64,000 nucleotides of DNA from CAVZTA01 sp963778025 (GTDB lineage: Bacteria > Chloroflexota > Limnocylindria > Limnocylindrales > CSP1-4): NCBI GenBank assembly GCA_963778025.1, contig CAVZTA010000006.1, forward strand, positions 588,321-652,320, given 5' to 3'. Both the position numbers and the translations under genes were made by a program. The notes beneath the pieces were generated by a model. That model searched no databases. It was not told the DNA's origin and saw only the letters and a list, made by a program, of their open reading frames with translations. Numbering within the stretch: the stretch's first letter is position 1; each line of letters starts with the position of its first letter. Shown in pieces: positions 36,064 to 45,631 of this stretch.

Positions 36064-37032
36064 ACCCGCGAGCGGAGGAGGCGTACCGGGTCGAGACACC
36101 CGCTCGCGTCGACGATGCGTTCGCGGGCGAGATCGTCGGCCTTTGGTCGGCGGCCGTCGGGTCGACCTTCCCGCTCCGCCACTCCGTTCTGCGAGCGTGC
36201 CTTGAGCCCACCTCGCGTTGGGTCTCCGTGATCGGCGTCAGAGCCGCCAACGACCTCATCGGCTTCGGCTATGCGACGCAGCGGAACGGCGACGTCCCGC
36301 GACTGCAAGCGGTCGTCGTCTCGCCCGACCACCGTCGACGCGGCCTCGGTCGCACGATCGCCGACCGGCTACTCGAAGCCTGTGTTGCGAGCGCAGATGC
36401 CGGCGGTCGAGGTCGGTGCTGGGTCAGGCTATCTGTGGCCGGGGGTCCCCGAGGATCTTCCCGACGCGGCTCCCTTCACGACCGCCCTTGGGTTTGCAGC
36501 GGGTCTGCCGACCTACGACTTGCGGTCCGACACGAGTGGCCAGTCCCTGCGATACCCGCGAGACGATGTCGAGTCCCTCTCGTTCGGCCCAGCAGGGCCG
36601 ACGGACGTCGACGGCCTGGTGAAGTTCGTCGAGGCGGAGTTCGATCGGGAATGGGCATCGGACCTCAAGGACTTCTTTGCTGCGGGCGGTCGCCCGGGTG
36701 CGATCTTCCTCGCTCGCGATCGCGGCGACTTGCTCGGCTTTGCTCGGCTGCACGTTCCCGGCTCGCATCCTGTGGGACCTCCGCTGTACTGGGCCGACCG
36801 CCTGACTCCACGAGCCGGAGGCCTGGGTCCGATCGGCGTCGCATCTGCCCGGCGCGGACAGGGGCTCGGCACGGCTCTTCTGGCTGCCGCACTCCAACAC
36901 CTGCGCGACCAGGGACGCACGGACGTCGTGATCGACATGACGCACCTTCTCGGCTTCTATGGGCAGTTCGGCTTCGCGCCGTGGCTCAGGTATCGGCAAG
37001 CGACACTCGATCTCGGGGAGCGACGCCGGTGA
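36060..37032 (+). CDS. Protein with two GNAT acetyltransferase domains, frameshifted
   Basis: The first GNAT unit has LQAVVVSPDHRRRGLGRTIADRLL (acetyl-CoA loop RRRGLG). The second has GPIGVASARRGQGLGTALLAAAL (loop RRGQGLG). The two are in different frames, joined near 36385-36410. The joined length is about 325 residues. Tandem GNAT proteins acetylate amines of small molecules or proteins, and here the substrate may be an amino sugar, given the ChbG-type deacetylase next to it (inference). The TTG start overlaps the permease stop. Confidence 0.75.
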
Positions 37033-37901
37033 GCCAGCCATCGGTGGCAGAGCGGTTGGGCTATCCGCCCGACGCGCGACTCCTCCTTGTCACGACGGAC
37101 GATGTGGCGTTCACCCACTCGGCGAACAGGGCGTTCGAGATCGCACGCAAGGGTGACTTCGTCACCTCCGGTAGCGTCATGGTTCCGTGCCCATGGTTCG
37201 AGGAGATCGCCGCACTAGCCCGAAGCGATCACGAGCTGGATCTGGGCATCCACTTGACGCTCACGGCTGAATGCGCCGGCTTGAAATGGGGTCCGATCGC
37301 AGGCGCTTCGAGCGTGCCGAGTCTCGTTGACTCCCACGGAGCGTTTCCCGTGACCGAGGTCGAGGTCCTCGAGCGAGCCGTTGCCGCCGAGGTCGATGTC
37401 GAACTGCGGAGCCAGATCGACCGCGCGATCGACGCCGGGCTGCGGCCGACGCATCTCGACTCCCACATGGGCGTCCTGTTCGGCCGACGGGATCTGTACG
37501 GCATCTACCTGGGGCTGGCGAGGGAGTACCGAATACCGGTTCGCACTCCACCGTGGTGGTACACCGAGCCGTATCTCGCGGATGACGCGAGGCCGGGCGA
37601 CCTCTTGCTCGACGTGGTGATCTCCCCGGGCGAGCAGGTGCCAGCCGCGGATTGGTCGAGGTACTACCGCGACGCCGTCGCGAATCTCCGGCCGGGTGTC
37701 ACCGAGATCGTCTTCCATCTCGGCGTGGACGATCCCGAACTGCGTGCTGCGTACATCGGCATGGATGGCTGGGGACCGGCGTGGCGACAGCGTGATCTGG
37801 ACGTCGCGATGGAGCCCGGATGGCCGGACAGGATCGCCGAGGCCGGAGCCCATCGGATCAGCTGGCGGGACCTGCACCAGCTCGTCTCGAATCGACCCTG
37901 A
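37029..37901 (+). CDS. ChbG/HpnK (YdjC) family carbohydrate deacetylase
   Basis: The metal-binding residues of the family are visible: the Asp pair in VTTDDVAFTH near residue 24, His in LGIHLTLT near 77, and the His residues of THLDSHMGVLF near 137. A FHLGVDDPELR segment near the end also fits. The family removes acetyl groups from chito-oligosaccharides or related sugars. The GTG start overlaps the GNAT stop (GTGA), so both are co-translated within the sugar importer operon. Confidence 0.85.
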   Translation: MSQPSVAERLGYPPDARLLLVTTDDVAFTHSANRAFEIARKGDFVTSGSVMVPCPWFEEIAALARSDHELDLGIHLTLTAECAGLKWGPIAGASSVPSLVDSHGAFPVTEVEVLERAVAAEVDVELRSQIDRAIDAGLRPTHLDSHMGVLFGRRDLYGIYLGLAREYRIPVRTPPWWYTEPYLADDARPGDLLLDVVISPGEQVPAADWSRYYRDAVANLRPGVTEIVFHLGVDDPELRAAYIGMDGWGPAWRQRDLDVAMEPGWPDRIAEAGAHRISWRDLHQLVSNRP

Positions 37902-37914
37902 GGAGATATCCCAC

Positions 37915-38967
37915 GTGATCGATGTCGGCGTCGCGTACTTCGGAGTGCGGCGAACGAAGCATGTCGCGACAGACATGCTCGACCTCACCCGTATGGGTGC
38001 CACGTATGTCGTGCACCTGATGACGGAGCACGACCTCGCCAACTACCGAAAGACGATGGGCGAGATCATCGCGGTGACCAAAGACGCAGGCCTCGCCACA
38101 TGGTTGGACCCAGTCGGCATCGGGCACGTCTTCGGCGGGACAGAGTTCCCATCTGAGCTCGCCATGCTTCGACCCGAGCTCGCACAGCGTGACGATCTCG
38201 GTCGGCCGCTCCCCGCTGCGTGCCCATCGCAACCTGCGGTCCGCGCTGTCTTCCATGACTGGGTCGACTCGGCGGTCGAAGTCGGAACCGACACGATCTT
38301 CTGGGATGAGCCTCACTTCTGGATCGGATCCTGGTGGGGGAGTCCAGAACGCTCGGCTTGCTACTGCGAGGCGTGCCGCGGGCTCTTCGCAGAGGCAGGG
38401 CTGGGCACCATGCCGCACGATCCTGGAGATCCGACCTTGATCGCATTTCGGCGGCGGTTGATGGTCGACTTCCTCACCGACCTCTTGGCTCATGCGCGAT
38501 CGCTCGGAGTCCAGAACGCCGTCACTGTGCTGCCCGCTGAGGTCGATGCCATCGCCGGCGTTTCCTTCGAGGACGTGGCGGGCACTGGCTTGGTCGACAA
38601 CCTCGGCACGGACCCGTATCCCTTCCCGAGCTACCCCGAACAAGAGAGTCGAGCCGACCACTGGCGGGAGTTCGTGGGTTCGTATGCCGCTCGGGTGGCT
38701 GCGGTCGCCGAACGGTATGGCTTGCCGAACCACCTGTGGGTCCAAGGGTGCAGTGTCCCCAAGGATGACGGCGGGTACCTCGAGGAAGCGTTCGACCTGG
38801 CTCGCGACCGGGGTATCACCAACCTCGCTGTGTGGGGCTTCGATGGCCACCGGGACATGTCGCGCTTTGCGTGTGAGGACCCCGATGAGGCTTGGCAGAA
38901 GATCGTCGCGAGCATCGGACGGCTGCGCACCGGCGAACGCGATCTCGTCCAAGCACCCCGACCGTGA
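37915..38967 (+). CDS. Unknown protein, probably a TIM-barrel glycoside-hydrolase-like enzyme
   Basis: The 350-residue protein begins VIDVGVAYFGVRRTKHVATD and contains TIFWDEPHFWIGSWWG near residue 125, CYCEACRGLF (two Cys pairs), VDNLGTDPYPFP and ITNLAVWGFDGHRDMS. Alternating strand-helix pattern and acidic residues at strand ends suggest a barrel hydrolase, but I cannot name a family. GTG start with GAGGAG 8 bases upstream. Position after the deacetylase suggests action on the same imported sugar. Confidence 0.6.
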   Translation: MIDVGVAYFGVRRTKHVATDMLDLTRMGATYVVHLMTEHDLANYRKTMGEIIAVTKDAGLATWLDPVGIGHVFGGTEFPSELAMLRPELAQRDDLGRPLPAACPSQPAVRAVFHDWVDSAVEVGTDTIFWDEPHFWIGSWWGSPERSACYCEACRGLFAEAGLGTMPHDPGDPTLIAFRRRLMVDFLTDLLAHARSLGVQNAVTVLPAEVDAIAGVSFEDVAGTGLVDNLGTDPYPFPSYPEQESRADHWREFVGSYAARVAAVAERYGLPNHLWVQGCSVPKDDGGYLEEAFDLARDRGITNLAVWGFDGHRDMSRFACEDPDEAWQKIVASIGRLRTGERDLVQAPRP

Positions 38968-39743
38968 CCAGCGCGGCTCCCCTGCGCGTGGTCGTCACGG
39001 CCGGCGCCAGAGGCATCGGCGCCGCGATCGCGCAGGCGTTTGCCGACGACGGAGGACGTGTTCATGTCGGCGATCTCGATCCCGACGCATTGGGCTCGTT
39101 GAAGACGAGCCGACCGCAGATCCAGGCGAGCGAACTGGATGTTTCAGACGAACGCGCTGTTGATGCGTGGCTGGATGCCGTCATCACGGATCTCGGCGGC
39201 ATCGATGTCCTCGTGAACAACGCGGGCATCGCCGGACCGACGGCGAACGTCGAGGACATCGACTACGAGGCGTGGCGTCGTTGTCTGGAGGTCGGACTCG
39301 ACAGTCAGTTCCTGACGTGCCGCCGCGTGGCGCCGGTCATGAAGCGGCAGCGTTCAGGCTCGATCATCAACATCTCTTCGACTGCCGGACTGGTTGGTTA
39401 CGGGCGCCGCACACCCTACGCGGCAGCGAAATGGGCCGTGATCGGGCTCACGAAGTCACTCGCGATCGAACTCGGGCCGTACGACGTCCGCGTCAACGCG
39501 ATCTGTCCGGGGTCCGTCTCCGGCGACCGGATGACTCGCGTGATCGAGGCTGAAGCGGCGGTAAGCGGCAGACGTCCCGACGCTATCCGCACTGACTACA
39601 CCCAGGGCCAATCGATCCATCGATTCGTCGAGCCGGAGGAGATCGCGGCGATGTGCCGGTTCCTCGCCTCACCTTCCGCGGCGATGGTTTCCGGCCAAGC
39701 GATCGCAGTTGACGGTCACACCGAGACGTATCACCTCGCGTGA
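38964..39743 (+). CDS. Short-chain dehydrogenase/reductase (SDR)
   Basis: Classical SDR features are present: cofactor motif TAGARGIG near residue 12 (first Gly replaced by Ala, a known variant), NNAG near 88, catalytic Ser in INISSTAG and the YxxxK of PYAAAKWAV near 152. It ends with the usual VDGHTETYHL. It would interconvert a hydroxyl and a keto group. With a thioesterase and a BKACE enzyme following, oxidation of a 3-hydroxy acid to a 3-keto acid is likely (inference). GTG start overlaps the upstream stop. Confidence 0.88.
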   Translation: MTSAAPLRVVVTAGARGIGAAIAQAFADDGGRVHVGDLDPDALGSLKTSRPQIQASELDVSDERAVDAWLDAVITDLGGIDVLVNNAGIAGPTANVEDIDYEAWRRCLEVGLDSQFLTCRRVAPVMKRQRSGSIINISSTAGLVGYGRRTPYAAAKWAVIGLTKSLAIELGPYDVRVNAICPGSVSGDRMTRVIEAEAAVSGRRPDAIRTDYTQGQSIHRFVEPEEIAAMCRFLASPSAAMVSGQAIAVDGHTETYHLA

Positions 39744-39753
39744 TGGCTTGCGG

Positions 39754-40233
39754 GTGCGTTCATGGATCACGCCGAGTGGCAGATCGGTGACATCCGAAGG
39801 ACCGCTGACCGGCCCGTTTGCGGGGTATTCGTGCCGCGTTTCCCAAGCGGCGATCGATTACAACGGGCATATGAACGACGCGGCTTATGCAGCGGTCGTT
39901 TCTGCCGCTAACGAGCTATTCCTGGAATCCCTTGACTTGAGTGTTGCCTATCGCGCGACGGGCCGGGCTCTCTATACAGTCGAGATGACGGTCAGGTATC
40001 TCCGCGAAGTGCGTCTCAACGACGTTCTTCGGGCGGAAACACGACTCATCTCCCACGACGGGAAGCGGATTCGCGTACGGACGACATTGCTCTTGGAGGA
40101 CGGACATCCTGTCGCCACGGGCGACGTTCTCTACCTCCACGTCGACGTCTCACGGGGACGGGTCGTGGAGATGGCTGCGGAGCGGCTGTCGCACCTGGAC
40201 CGGCTGCAGGCCCTCCATGACGCGGTCCCGTAA
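39754..40233 (+). CDS. Acyl-CoA thioesterase (4HBT hot-dog fold)
   Basis: The hot-dog thioesterase signature DYNGHMNDAAYAAVVSAANE sits near residue 40, with the catalytic Asp of DYNGHM, and the strand pattern VEMTVRYLREVRLNDVL follows. In carnitine degradation a thioesterase of this type acts beside a BKACE enzyme and a dehydrogenase, and the same trio is seen here. The start is uncertain (GTG 39754 or GTG 39787) and no good ribosome binding site is visible. Confidence 0.8.
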   Translation: MRSWITPSGRSVTSEGPLTGPFAGYSCRVSQAAIDYNGHMNDAAYAAVVSAANELFLESLDLSVAYRATGRALYTVEMTVRYLREVRLNDVLRAETRLISHDGKRIRVRTTLLLEDGHPVATGDVLYLHVDVSRGRVVEMAAERLSHLDRLQALHDAVP

Positions 40234-40322
40234 GCAAGAAGGACGCCATCACGGTATTCGACCCAGCGGCGCACTTCGCCTCAGCTAGCCGAATCCCCCA
40301 AGCTCACCGGAGGTAGCTTCCT

Positions 40323-41228
40323 TTGCTCAAAGTCAGCCCCGCCGCGTTCATCACGTGTGCGATCACCGGCTCCGGCGACTCCACTCAGACGAGCGACAAG
40401 GTTCCGGTGACGCCCGAAGAGATCGCCAACTCCGCACTCGATGCGGCCGCGGCAGGCGCTGCAGTCGTTCACATCCACGTGCGAGATCCCGAGACGGGTA
40501 AGGGCGCACGCGACCCGAGGCTCTACGCCGAAGTGGTGGAACGAATCAGAAGCTCGACCATCGACGTCGTGATCAACCTGACCACGGGCATGGGTGGGGA
40601 TCTCGTGCTCGGCGGCATCGAGGCTCCGCTGCCGCCCGACGACGCCGGGACTGACATGGCGTCGGCCCGGGACCGATTGCGCCATGTCGCGGAGCTCCTG
40701 CCTGAGATCTGCAGCCTCGACTGCGGAACCATGAACTTCGCAGCTGGCGGCGACTTCATCATGGTCAACACGCCCGGCATGGTGAGGGCGCTCGCGAAGG
40801 AGATCCAGGCTCTGGGCGTCAAGCCCGAGGTGGAAGTCTTCGACACCGGCGATCTCGTCCTGCTCAACGAGCTCGTAGCCGACGGACTGATCGACGATCC
40901 CGCCCTCGTCCAGCTGTGCATGGGCATTCCCTACGGGGCTCCCAATGACATGCCGACGCTCCAGGCGATGGTCCAGAACCTGCCGAGCAACGCGGTCTTC
41001 TCGGCCTTCTCGATCGGCCGCTTCCAGCTCCCGTATGCGGCCATGGCGGTCTTGGCAGGCGGCAACGTGCGCGTGGGCCTCGAGGACAACCTCTACCTAT
41101 CGAAGGGCGTCCTTGCCACGAATGATCAGCTTGTCGGCCGCGCCGTGACCCTCTTGCAGGCGTTGAACATCCGCATCCAGACGCCGGCCGAGGTCCGCGA
41201 CCGGCTGGGCCTCACGCGACGATCCTGA
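40323..41228 (+). CDS. Beta-keto acid cleavage enzyme (BKACE, DUF849)
   Basis: The 301-residue TIM-barrel has the zinc ligands VHIHVRDP near residue 50, SLDCGTMNF near 132 and GLEDNLY near 258 (catalytic Glu), as in 3-keto-5-aminohexanoate and dehydrocarnitine cleavage enzymes. It condenses a beta-keto acid with acetyl-CoA and gives acetoacetate plus a new CoA ester. The preceding thioesterase and SDR fit the steps before and after. TTG start with GGAGGT 9 bases upstream. Confidence 0.9.
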   Translation: MLKVSPAAFITCAITGSGDSTQTSDKVPVTPEEIANSALDAAAAGAAVVHIHVRDPETGKGARDPRLYAEVVERIRSSTIDVVINLTTGMGGDLVLGGIEAPLPPDDAGTDMASARDRLRHVAELLPEICSLDCGTMNFAAGGDFIMVNTPGMVRALAKEIQALGVKPEVEVFDTGDLVLLNELVADGLIDDPALVQLCMGIPYGAPNDMPTLQAMVQNLPSNAVFSAFSIGRFQLPYAAMAVLAGGNVRVGLEDNLYLSKGVLATNDQLVGRAVTLLQALNIRIQTPAEVRDRLGLTRRS

Positions 41229-42752
41229 GCCGACCGGCTGCAGACGGTCACCAGTTCGTGTGCAGCAGCGCGACTGATGTCCGGCGCTCGAGGCGGTCGT
41301 CAGGTCGCCGACGGAGGGCCGCCGCGGCGGCGAATCGGCACGCTCCGCGAGGACCCGCACGGTCCCGCGGAAGATCAGGCCGTGGACCGGGTAGAGCACG
41401 TACCAGTAGGCAAGACCCGGGAGGCCCTTGGGCTCGAAGAAGGCCGTCTGGACCAGGCGGCTGCCACCGTCGGCCGGCGTCACGTCGTATTGGAGCCACG
41501 CCCGCCCCGGCACCTTCATCTCCGCCCGCAGGCGCAGGAGGGTCGGCCGGTGGACCTCCTCGACGCGCCAGAAGTCCAGAGCGTCCCCGACCCGGAGGGT
41601 GCCGGGATCGCGACGGCGGAGCCGCATCCCGACGCCACCGACGGCGCGATCGATCAGGCCCCGAACGCGCCACAGGACGTTCGCGTACGGCCAGCCGCCG
41701 GCGCCGCCGACGCGCTCGATCTCGGCGAACACCGCGTCGGGCGGGGCGGGGACGACCCGCTGGCGGCGCTCGACGATCATCCCCTCGGTGGACGTGAGGG
41801 ACGAGAGGCTCTCCCGGTCGGGGGCGGCGTAGGCATCGAACCACGTCGACACCAGGTCGTCCGGATCCGTGCGGTCCATGGCGCGCCGGAGGGCCTCGAT
41901 GTAGGACACGGGCGAGAGGCCGAATGCCCGGGCCGGCCCCGGATCGCGGACCACGACCTCGTTGCGCAGGCCCTCGATCAGTGGTCGGGCGATCTTGGCG
42001 GGCACGGGCGAGATCAGGTTGACCCAGTACGAGGAGAGCCGCGGCGTCAGCACCGGCACGGGGATCATCAGGCGCCGAAGGCCGCGCAGGCGGGCATACG
42101 TGCGCATCATGTCGCCGTAGGACAGGACATCCGGGCCGCCGATCTCGACGACGCCGGTCGTGGCGGGGTGCTCGAGTGCGCCCATGAGGTAGTCGAGGAC
42201 GTCGCGGATCCCGATCGGCTGGCACCGGGTGCCCACCCACCGGGGCGTGATCATGATCGGCAGCCGCTCCGTCAGGTGCCGCAGGATCTCGAACGACGCG
42301 CTGCCGGACCCGATGATCACGGCCGCGCGGAACTCGGTGACCGGCACCCCGTGGGCGGCGAGCTCGGCGCCCGCCTCATGGCGGCTGGCCAGGTGGTGCG
42401 AGAGGTCCGCGGCGTCGTCGCCCAGGCCGCCGAGATAGACGATCCGGGCGATCCCCGCCCGTGCCGCCGCCAGCGCGAAGTTGCGGGCTGCCTGCCGATC
42501 GCGCTCCGCGAAGCCTCGCTCGCCCGCGCCCATCGAGTGCGCCAGGTAGTACGCGACCGCCACCCCGTCCAGGGCGGGCGCGAGGGTCGCGGGCTCCAGG
42601 AGGTCGGCGGCCACGACGCGTGCACCCGGGAACCGGTCGGCGAGCGGGCGGGCGTCGCGGCTCATGAGGACGAGGTCGTGGCCCATCGCCTCGAGCAGTG
42701 GGACGAGGCGACCGCCGATGTACCCGCTGGCGCCGACGATGAGGATCCGCAT
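41097..42752 (-). CDS. NAD(P)-binding epimerase-like protein with a C-terminal DUF2867 domain
   Basis: An atypical extended SDR fold begins at the N-terminus (VGASGYIGGRLVPLLEAMGH, cofactor loop GASGYIG) and runs to about residue 290. A DUF2867-like domain with strand-rich motifs follows (YANVLWRVRGLIDRAVGG, LPGLAYWYVLYPVHGLIFRG). This fusion is common and thought to act on quinone or lipid substrates; function is unproven. The last 45 residues are antisense to the convergent BKACE gene and look unnatural. A frameshift near 41330 that would end the protein at 41248 is plausible. Confidence 0.8.
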   Translation of the reverse strand: MRILIVGASGYIGGRLVPLLEAMGHDLVLMSRDARPLADRFPGARVVAADLLEPATLAPALDGVAVAYYLAHSMGAGERGFAERDRQAARNFALAAARAGIARIVYLGGLGDDAADLSHHLASRHEAGAELAAHGVPVTEFRAAVIIGSGSASFEILRHLTERLPIMITPRWVGTRCQPIGIRDVLDYLMGALEHPATTGVVEIGGPDVLSYGDMMRTYARLRGLRRLMIPVPVLTPRLSSYWVNLISPVPAKIARPLIEGLRNEVVVRDPGPARAFGLSPVSYIEALRRAMDRTDPDDLVSTWFDAYAAPDRESLSSLTSTEGMIVERRQRVVPAPPDAVFAEIERVGGAGGWPYANVLWRVRGLIDRAVGGVGMRLRRRDPGTLRVGDALDFWRVEEVHRPTLLRLRAEMKVPGRAWLQYDVTPADGGSRLVQTAFFEPKGLPGLAYWYVLYPVHGLIFRGTVRVLAERADSPPRRPSVGDLTTASSAGHQSRCCTRTGDRLQPVGSGSSREAQPVADLGRRLDADVQRLQEGHGAADKLIIRGKDALR

Positions 42753-42816
42753 GGCACGAGTATGGGTGGCGGCGTCGCGGGGGCGCTCTGCCCGTGGGTG
42801 GTCCGCGTCGTCCGCG

Positions 42817-45513
42817 TCAGACCGGCTCGTCGCCGACCTCGAACACTTGGACGGCACGTTCGTCGGTCTGGCGCGCCGCGGCGTCGAGGGAATCAGGCGC
42901 CTCGACCTTGAGCGCATCATCCACCGCGGAATTGATGTCCATCGCTCGGCCGACCGCTGCCTCGCGTGCGAACACCTCCGAGGAGAGGATGTCGCGACCG
43001 ATGACGAGCGGATCGAGGGCTCCGCCCATGCGTGGTGGGACGCCGCCTCCGAGCTCCTGCTTCAGGCGGGCCGCGGTCGCGCCGAGCCGGACCGCGCGTG
43101 CGGGATCGCCGTCCCAGATCGCCACCTCGGCGACGTAGTCGAGCCCGGCCGCAACGCCCAAGAGGAGCCCGATCCTGCGCGACGTGTCCAGCACCTCCCG
43201 ATACTCCTGCACTCCCCCGGCTCCGTCGCCCATCAGGAGCTTGATCCGGCCCAGGAAGACGGAGCAGAAGATCGCGAAGTACGCGTCACCCACTCTTCGC
43301 AGCAGCTCGGCCGACCGCTCGAGCGTTTCGCGTGTCTCCGCGAGGCGACCGAGCGCGAATTCGGCGGTCGCGCGGCCGAGGAGTGCCTGCCCTTCGCCGG
43401 CGATATCGCCGACTTCACGGTATGCGCGCAGGCTCTCCTGGTTCAGCTCGAGAGCTCGCACGGGATCTACCTCGATCGTCGCGAACGCGAGCGTCCCGAT
43501 CGCGTCGGCGAATCCCCGGAGATCGTCCAGCCGATCCCACGCCCGGACGCTGAGCTCGCCCATGCGCCGTGACGTCGCGTAGTCGCCCAGCCAGGTCGAG
43601 ATCGCTGCGGCCGCGGCGGTCGCCGGCGCGAACTCGGGCACGTCCGGCGAGTCCGACCCGTCGATCAGCGCGACGAGCGTCCTAACCCCCTCCGCGCTGT
43701 GGTTCCGTTCGAGCCAGAAGGCACGCAGATCGGCAGCGATGCCGAGCGCATCGGCCGTGTCGCCATCGTCGACCGCCCGGGCGATCGCGGCGCGGATGTT
43801 GTCCAGGTCCGCCTCGATCCGATCGAATCGCGCGTCTCGCATGGGATCGCTCGACAGGGCGCCGGCGTCCGCGCAGAGGCCCCGGAAGTACTCGCGGTGC
43901 CGCCGGCGAAGCTCCGGCCCCTCGCCGCTCGCTTCAAGGCGCTCGTGGGCGAACTCGCCGATCGTCTCGAGCATCGCGAAGCGCGCGTCGCCGACCGCCG
44001 CTGACAGCTGGACGAGGTTCTGGTCGACGAGCCCTTCGAGGGTGGATTCGATATCGCGGATCGGACTCGTTCCGCAGGTTTCCGCGACCGCCTCGAGCGT
44101 CCAACCGCCGACGAAGACGGCTAGCCGCCTGAAGAGTGCGGCGCCGGTATCGTCGAGCAAGTCGTGGCTCCAGCCGATCGCTTCGCGAAGGCTCTGTTGC
44201 CGACGAGGGACGGTCGTCGGACCGCCGATGACCGCGTCGAGACGATGCCCCAAACGATCGCGGATGGCGCGGATCGGGAGTAGGCGGATGCGCGCGGCAG
44301 CAAGTTCGATCGCGAGCGGCAGCCCATCCAGGCGATCACAGATATCCGCGATGACGCTCACATCGTCCGCCGTCGCGATGAACGCGGGTCGAACAAGCCG
44401 GGCGCGGTCGAGGAATAACCGGACCGCCTCGGATGATCGCAGTGCCTCGAGCCCGACGCCCTCCCCCAACGCCAGCAAGGGCGGCACGGGGTACTCCTGC
44501 TCGCCCGCGACGCGCAAACGCGATCGACTGGTCGCAAGCACGCGCAACCCCGGAGCTGATGTCAGCAGGCCATCGATCACCATCCCGGAGCCGGGGATCT
44601 GCTCGAGGTTGTCGAGCACGAGGACCATCTCTCGTTCCCGGATCCAGTCCATCAGGACGTCGTCGGCGGGGCGGGTGGCATCGTCCGGCAGCCCCAGGGC
44701 GGAGTTGATGGCGGCGGCGATGTGACTTCCTGCCCGGATGTGCGCAAGCGCGACGAATCGCGCTCCATCGGGATAGCGATCCGCGACCTGCGCGGCCGTC
44801 CTGATGGCCAAGCGCGTCTTGCCGCTACCTCCGGCACCGGTCAGGGTGACCAGCCGATGCTCTCCGACCAGGCCCGCGATCGTCTCGAGCGCGGCCTCCC
44901 GGCCGACGAAGCTCGTCGATTCCGCTGGCAAGCGCGCCGACCGTACATCGAGCGCGCGCAGCGGCGGAAAGGCCGCAGGAAGCCCGCGGATCTCGAGTTG
45001 CCACAACCGCTCCGCGCCGGGCAGGTCCTTCAGTCGATACGAGCCGAGGGCATGGATCCGAACGTCGTCGGGCAGGCGGCCGCTAACAAGCGCCCGCGTC
45101 GCGTCCGAGATGAGGACCTGACCCCCGTTCGCCGCCGCAGCGATCCGTGCAGCACGGTTGATCTCCAGGCCGACGTAATCGTCGCCGCCCAGCTCCGCAT
45201 GGCCGGTGTGGATGCCCATCCGCACCCGCACCGTTGCGCCTTCCGGCCACGGAGCGGAGGCGAGGCCGCGCTGGGCGTCCACCGCCGCGTGGATCGCGGC
45301 TCCCGCCTCCGCGAACACGACCAGGAACGAATCGCCTTCGGTCCCGCGCTCCGATCCGCCCGCCCGGGCACAGGCGGACCTGATGATGCGGTGGTGCTGC
45401 TCGAGCAGCGTGGTGAACGCGGGCGTCCCGAGCTCCTGGATGAGTCGAGTAGAGGCTTCGAGGTCCGAGAAGAGGAATGTGACAGTCCCAGCCGGCAAGA
45501 CGCGCTCACGCAT
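42817..45513 (-). CDS. Class III nucleotide cyclase-like domain with NB-ARC-type ATPase and TPR region
   Basis: Residues about 5-165 form a class III cyclase domain (TVTFLFSDLEASTRL, GTEGDSFLVVF, EINRAARIAAAANGG), keeping the metal Asp pair and the Asn/Arg of the transition-state site. An AAA/NB-ARC-type ATPase follows, with Walker A LTGAGGSGKTRLA near 215 and Walker B MVLVLDNLEQ near 300. The C-terminal half is helical TPR-like. Such proteins sense cell state and either make cAMP or act as regulators. No DNA-binding domain is visible. Starts at 45513 or 45570 are possible. Confidence 0.88.
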   Translation of the reverse strand: MRERVLPAGTVTFLFSDLEASTRLIQELGTPAFTTLLEQHHRIIRSACARAGGSERGTEGDSFLVVFAEAGAAIHAAVDAQRGLASAPWPEGATVRVRMGIHTGHAELGGDDYVGLEINRAARIAAAANGGQVLISDATRALVSGRLPDDVRIHALGSYRLKDLPGAERLWQLEIRGLPAAFPPLRALDVRSARLPAESTSFVGREAALETIAGLVGEHRLVTLTGAGGSGKTRLAIRTAAQVADRYPDGARFVALAHIRAGSHIAAAINSALGLPDDATRPADDVLMDWIREREMVLVLDNLEQIPGSGMVIDGLLTSAPGLRVLATSRSRLRVAGEQEYPVPPLLALGEGVGLEALRSSEAVRLFLDRARLVRPAFIATADDVSVIADICDRLDGLPLAIELAAARIRLLPIRAIRDRLGHRLDAVIGGPTTVPRRQQSLREAIGWSHDLLDDTGAALFRRLAVFVGGWTLEAVAETCGTSPIRDIESTLEGLVDQNLVQLSAAVGDARFAMLETIGEFAHERLEASGEGPELRRRHREYFRGLCADAGALSSDPMRDARFDRIEADLDNIRAAIARAVDDGDTADALGIAADLRAFWLERNHSAEGVRTLVALIDGSDSPDVPEFAPATAAAAAISTWLGDYATSRRMGELSVRAWDRLDDLRGFADAIGTLAFATIEVDPVRALELNQESLRAYREVGDIAGEGQALLGRATAEFALGRLAETRETLERSAELLRRVGDAYFAIFCSVFLGRIKLLMGDGAGGVQEYREVLDTSRRIGLLLGVAAGLDYVAEVAIWDGDPARAVRLGATAARLKQELGGGVPPRMGGALDPLVIGRDILSSEVFAREAAVGRAMDINSAVDDALKVEAPDSLDAAARQTDERAVQVFEVGDEPV

Positions 45514-45631
45514 ACGGGGCGAGGATAGGCGCTCGGCCTCGTCGGTTCGGTTCAGCGCGCCGGTACTCATCGATGAAGCTCGGACGAATGCGGCGACAGC
45601 CTCGGGATCGGTCACTCGATCGGCAGATCCT

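Noticed and set aside
35442..37901. One 819-residue protein spanning permease, GNAT and deacetylase genes
   Set aside because: The first 200 residues are the wrong frame of the permease gene. The real parts begin at 36060 and 37029 with their own overlapping starts.
41277..42911. 544-residue forward frame over the epimerase-like gene
   Set aside because: Antisense shadow of a clear reverse-strand protein, with Arg/Gly-rich composition and no motifs.
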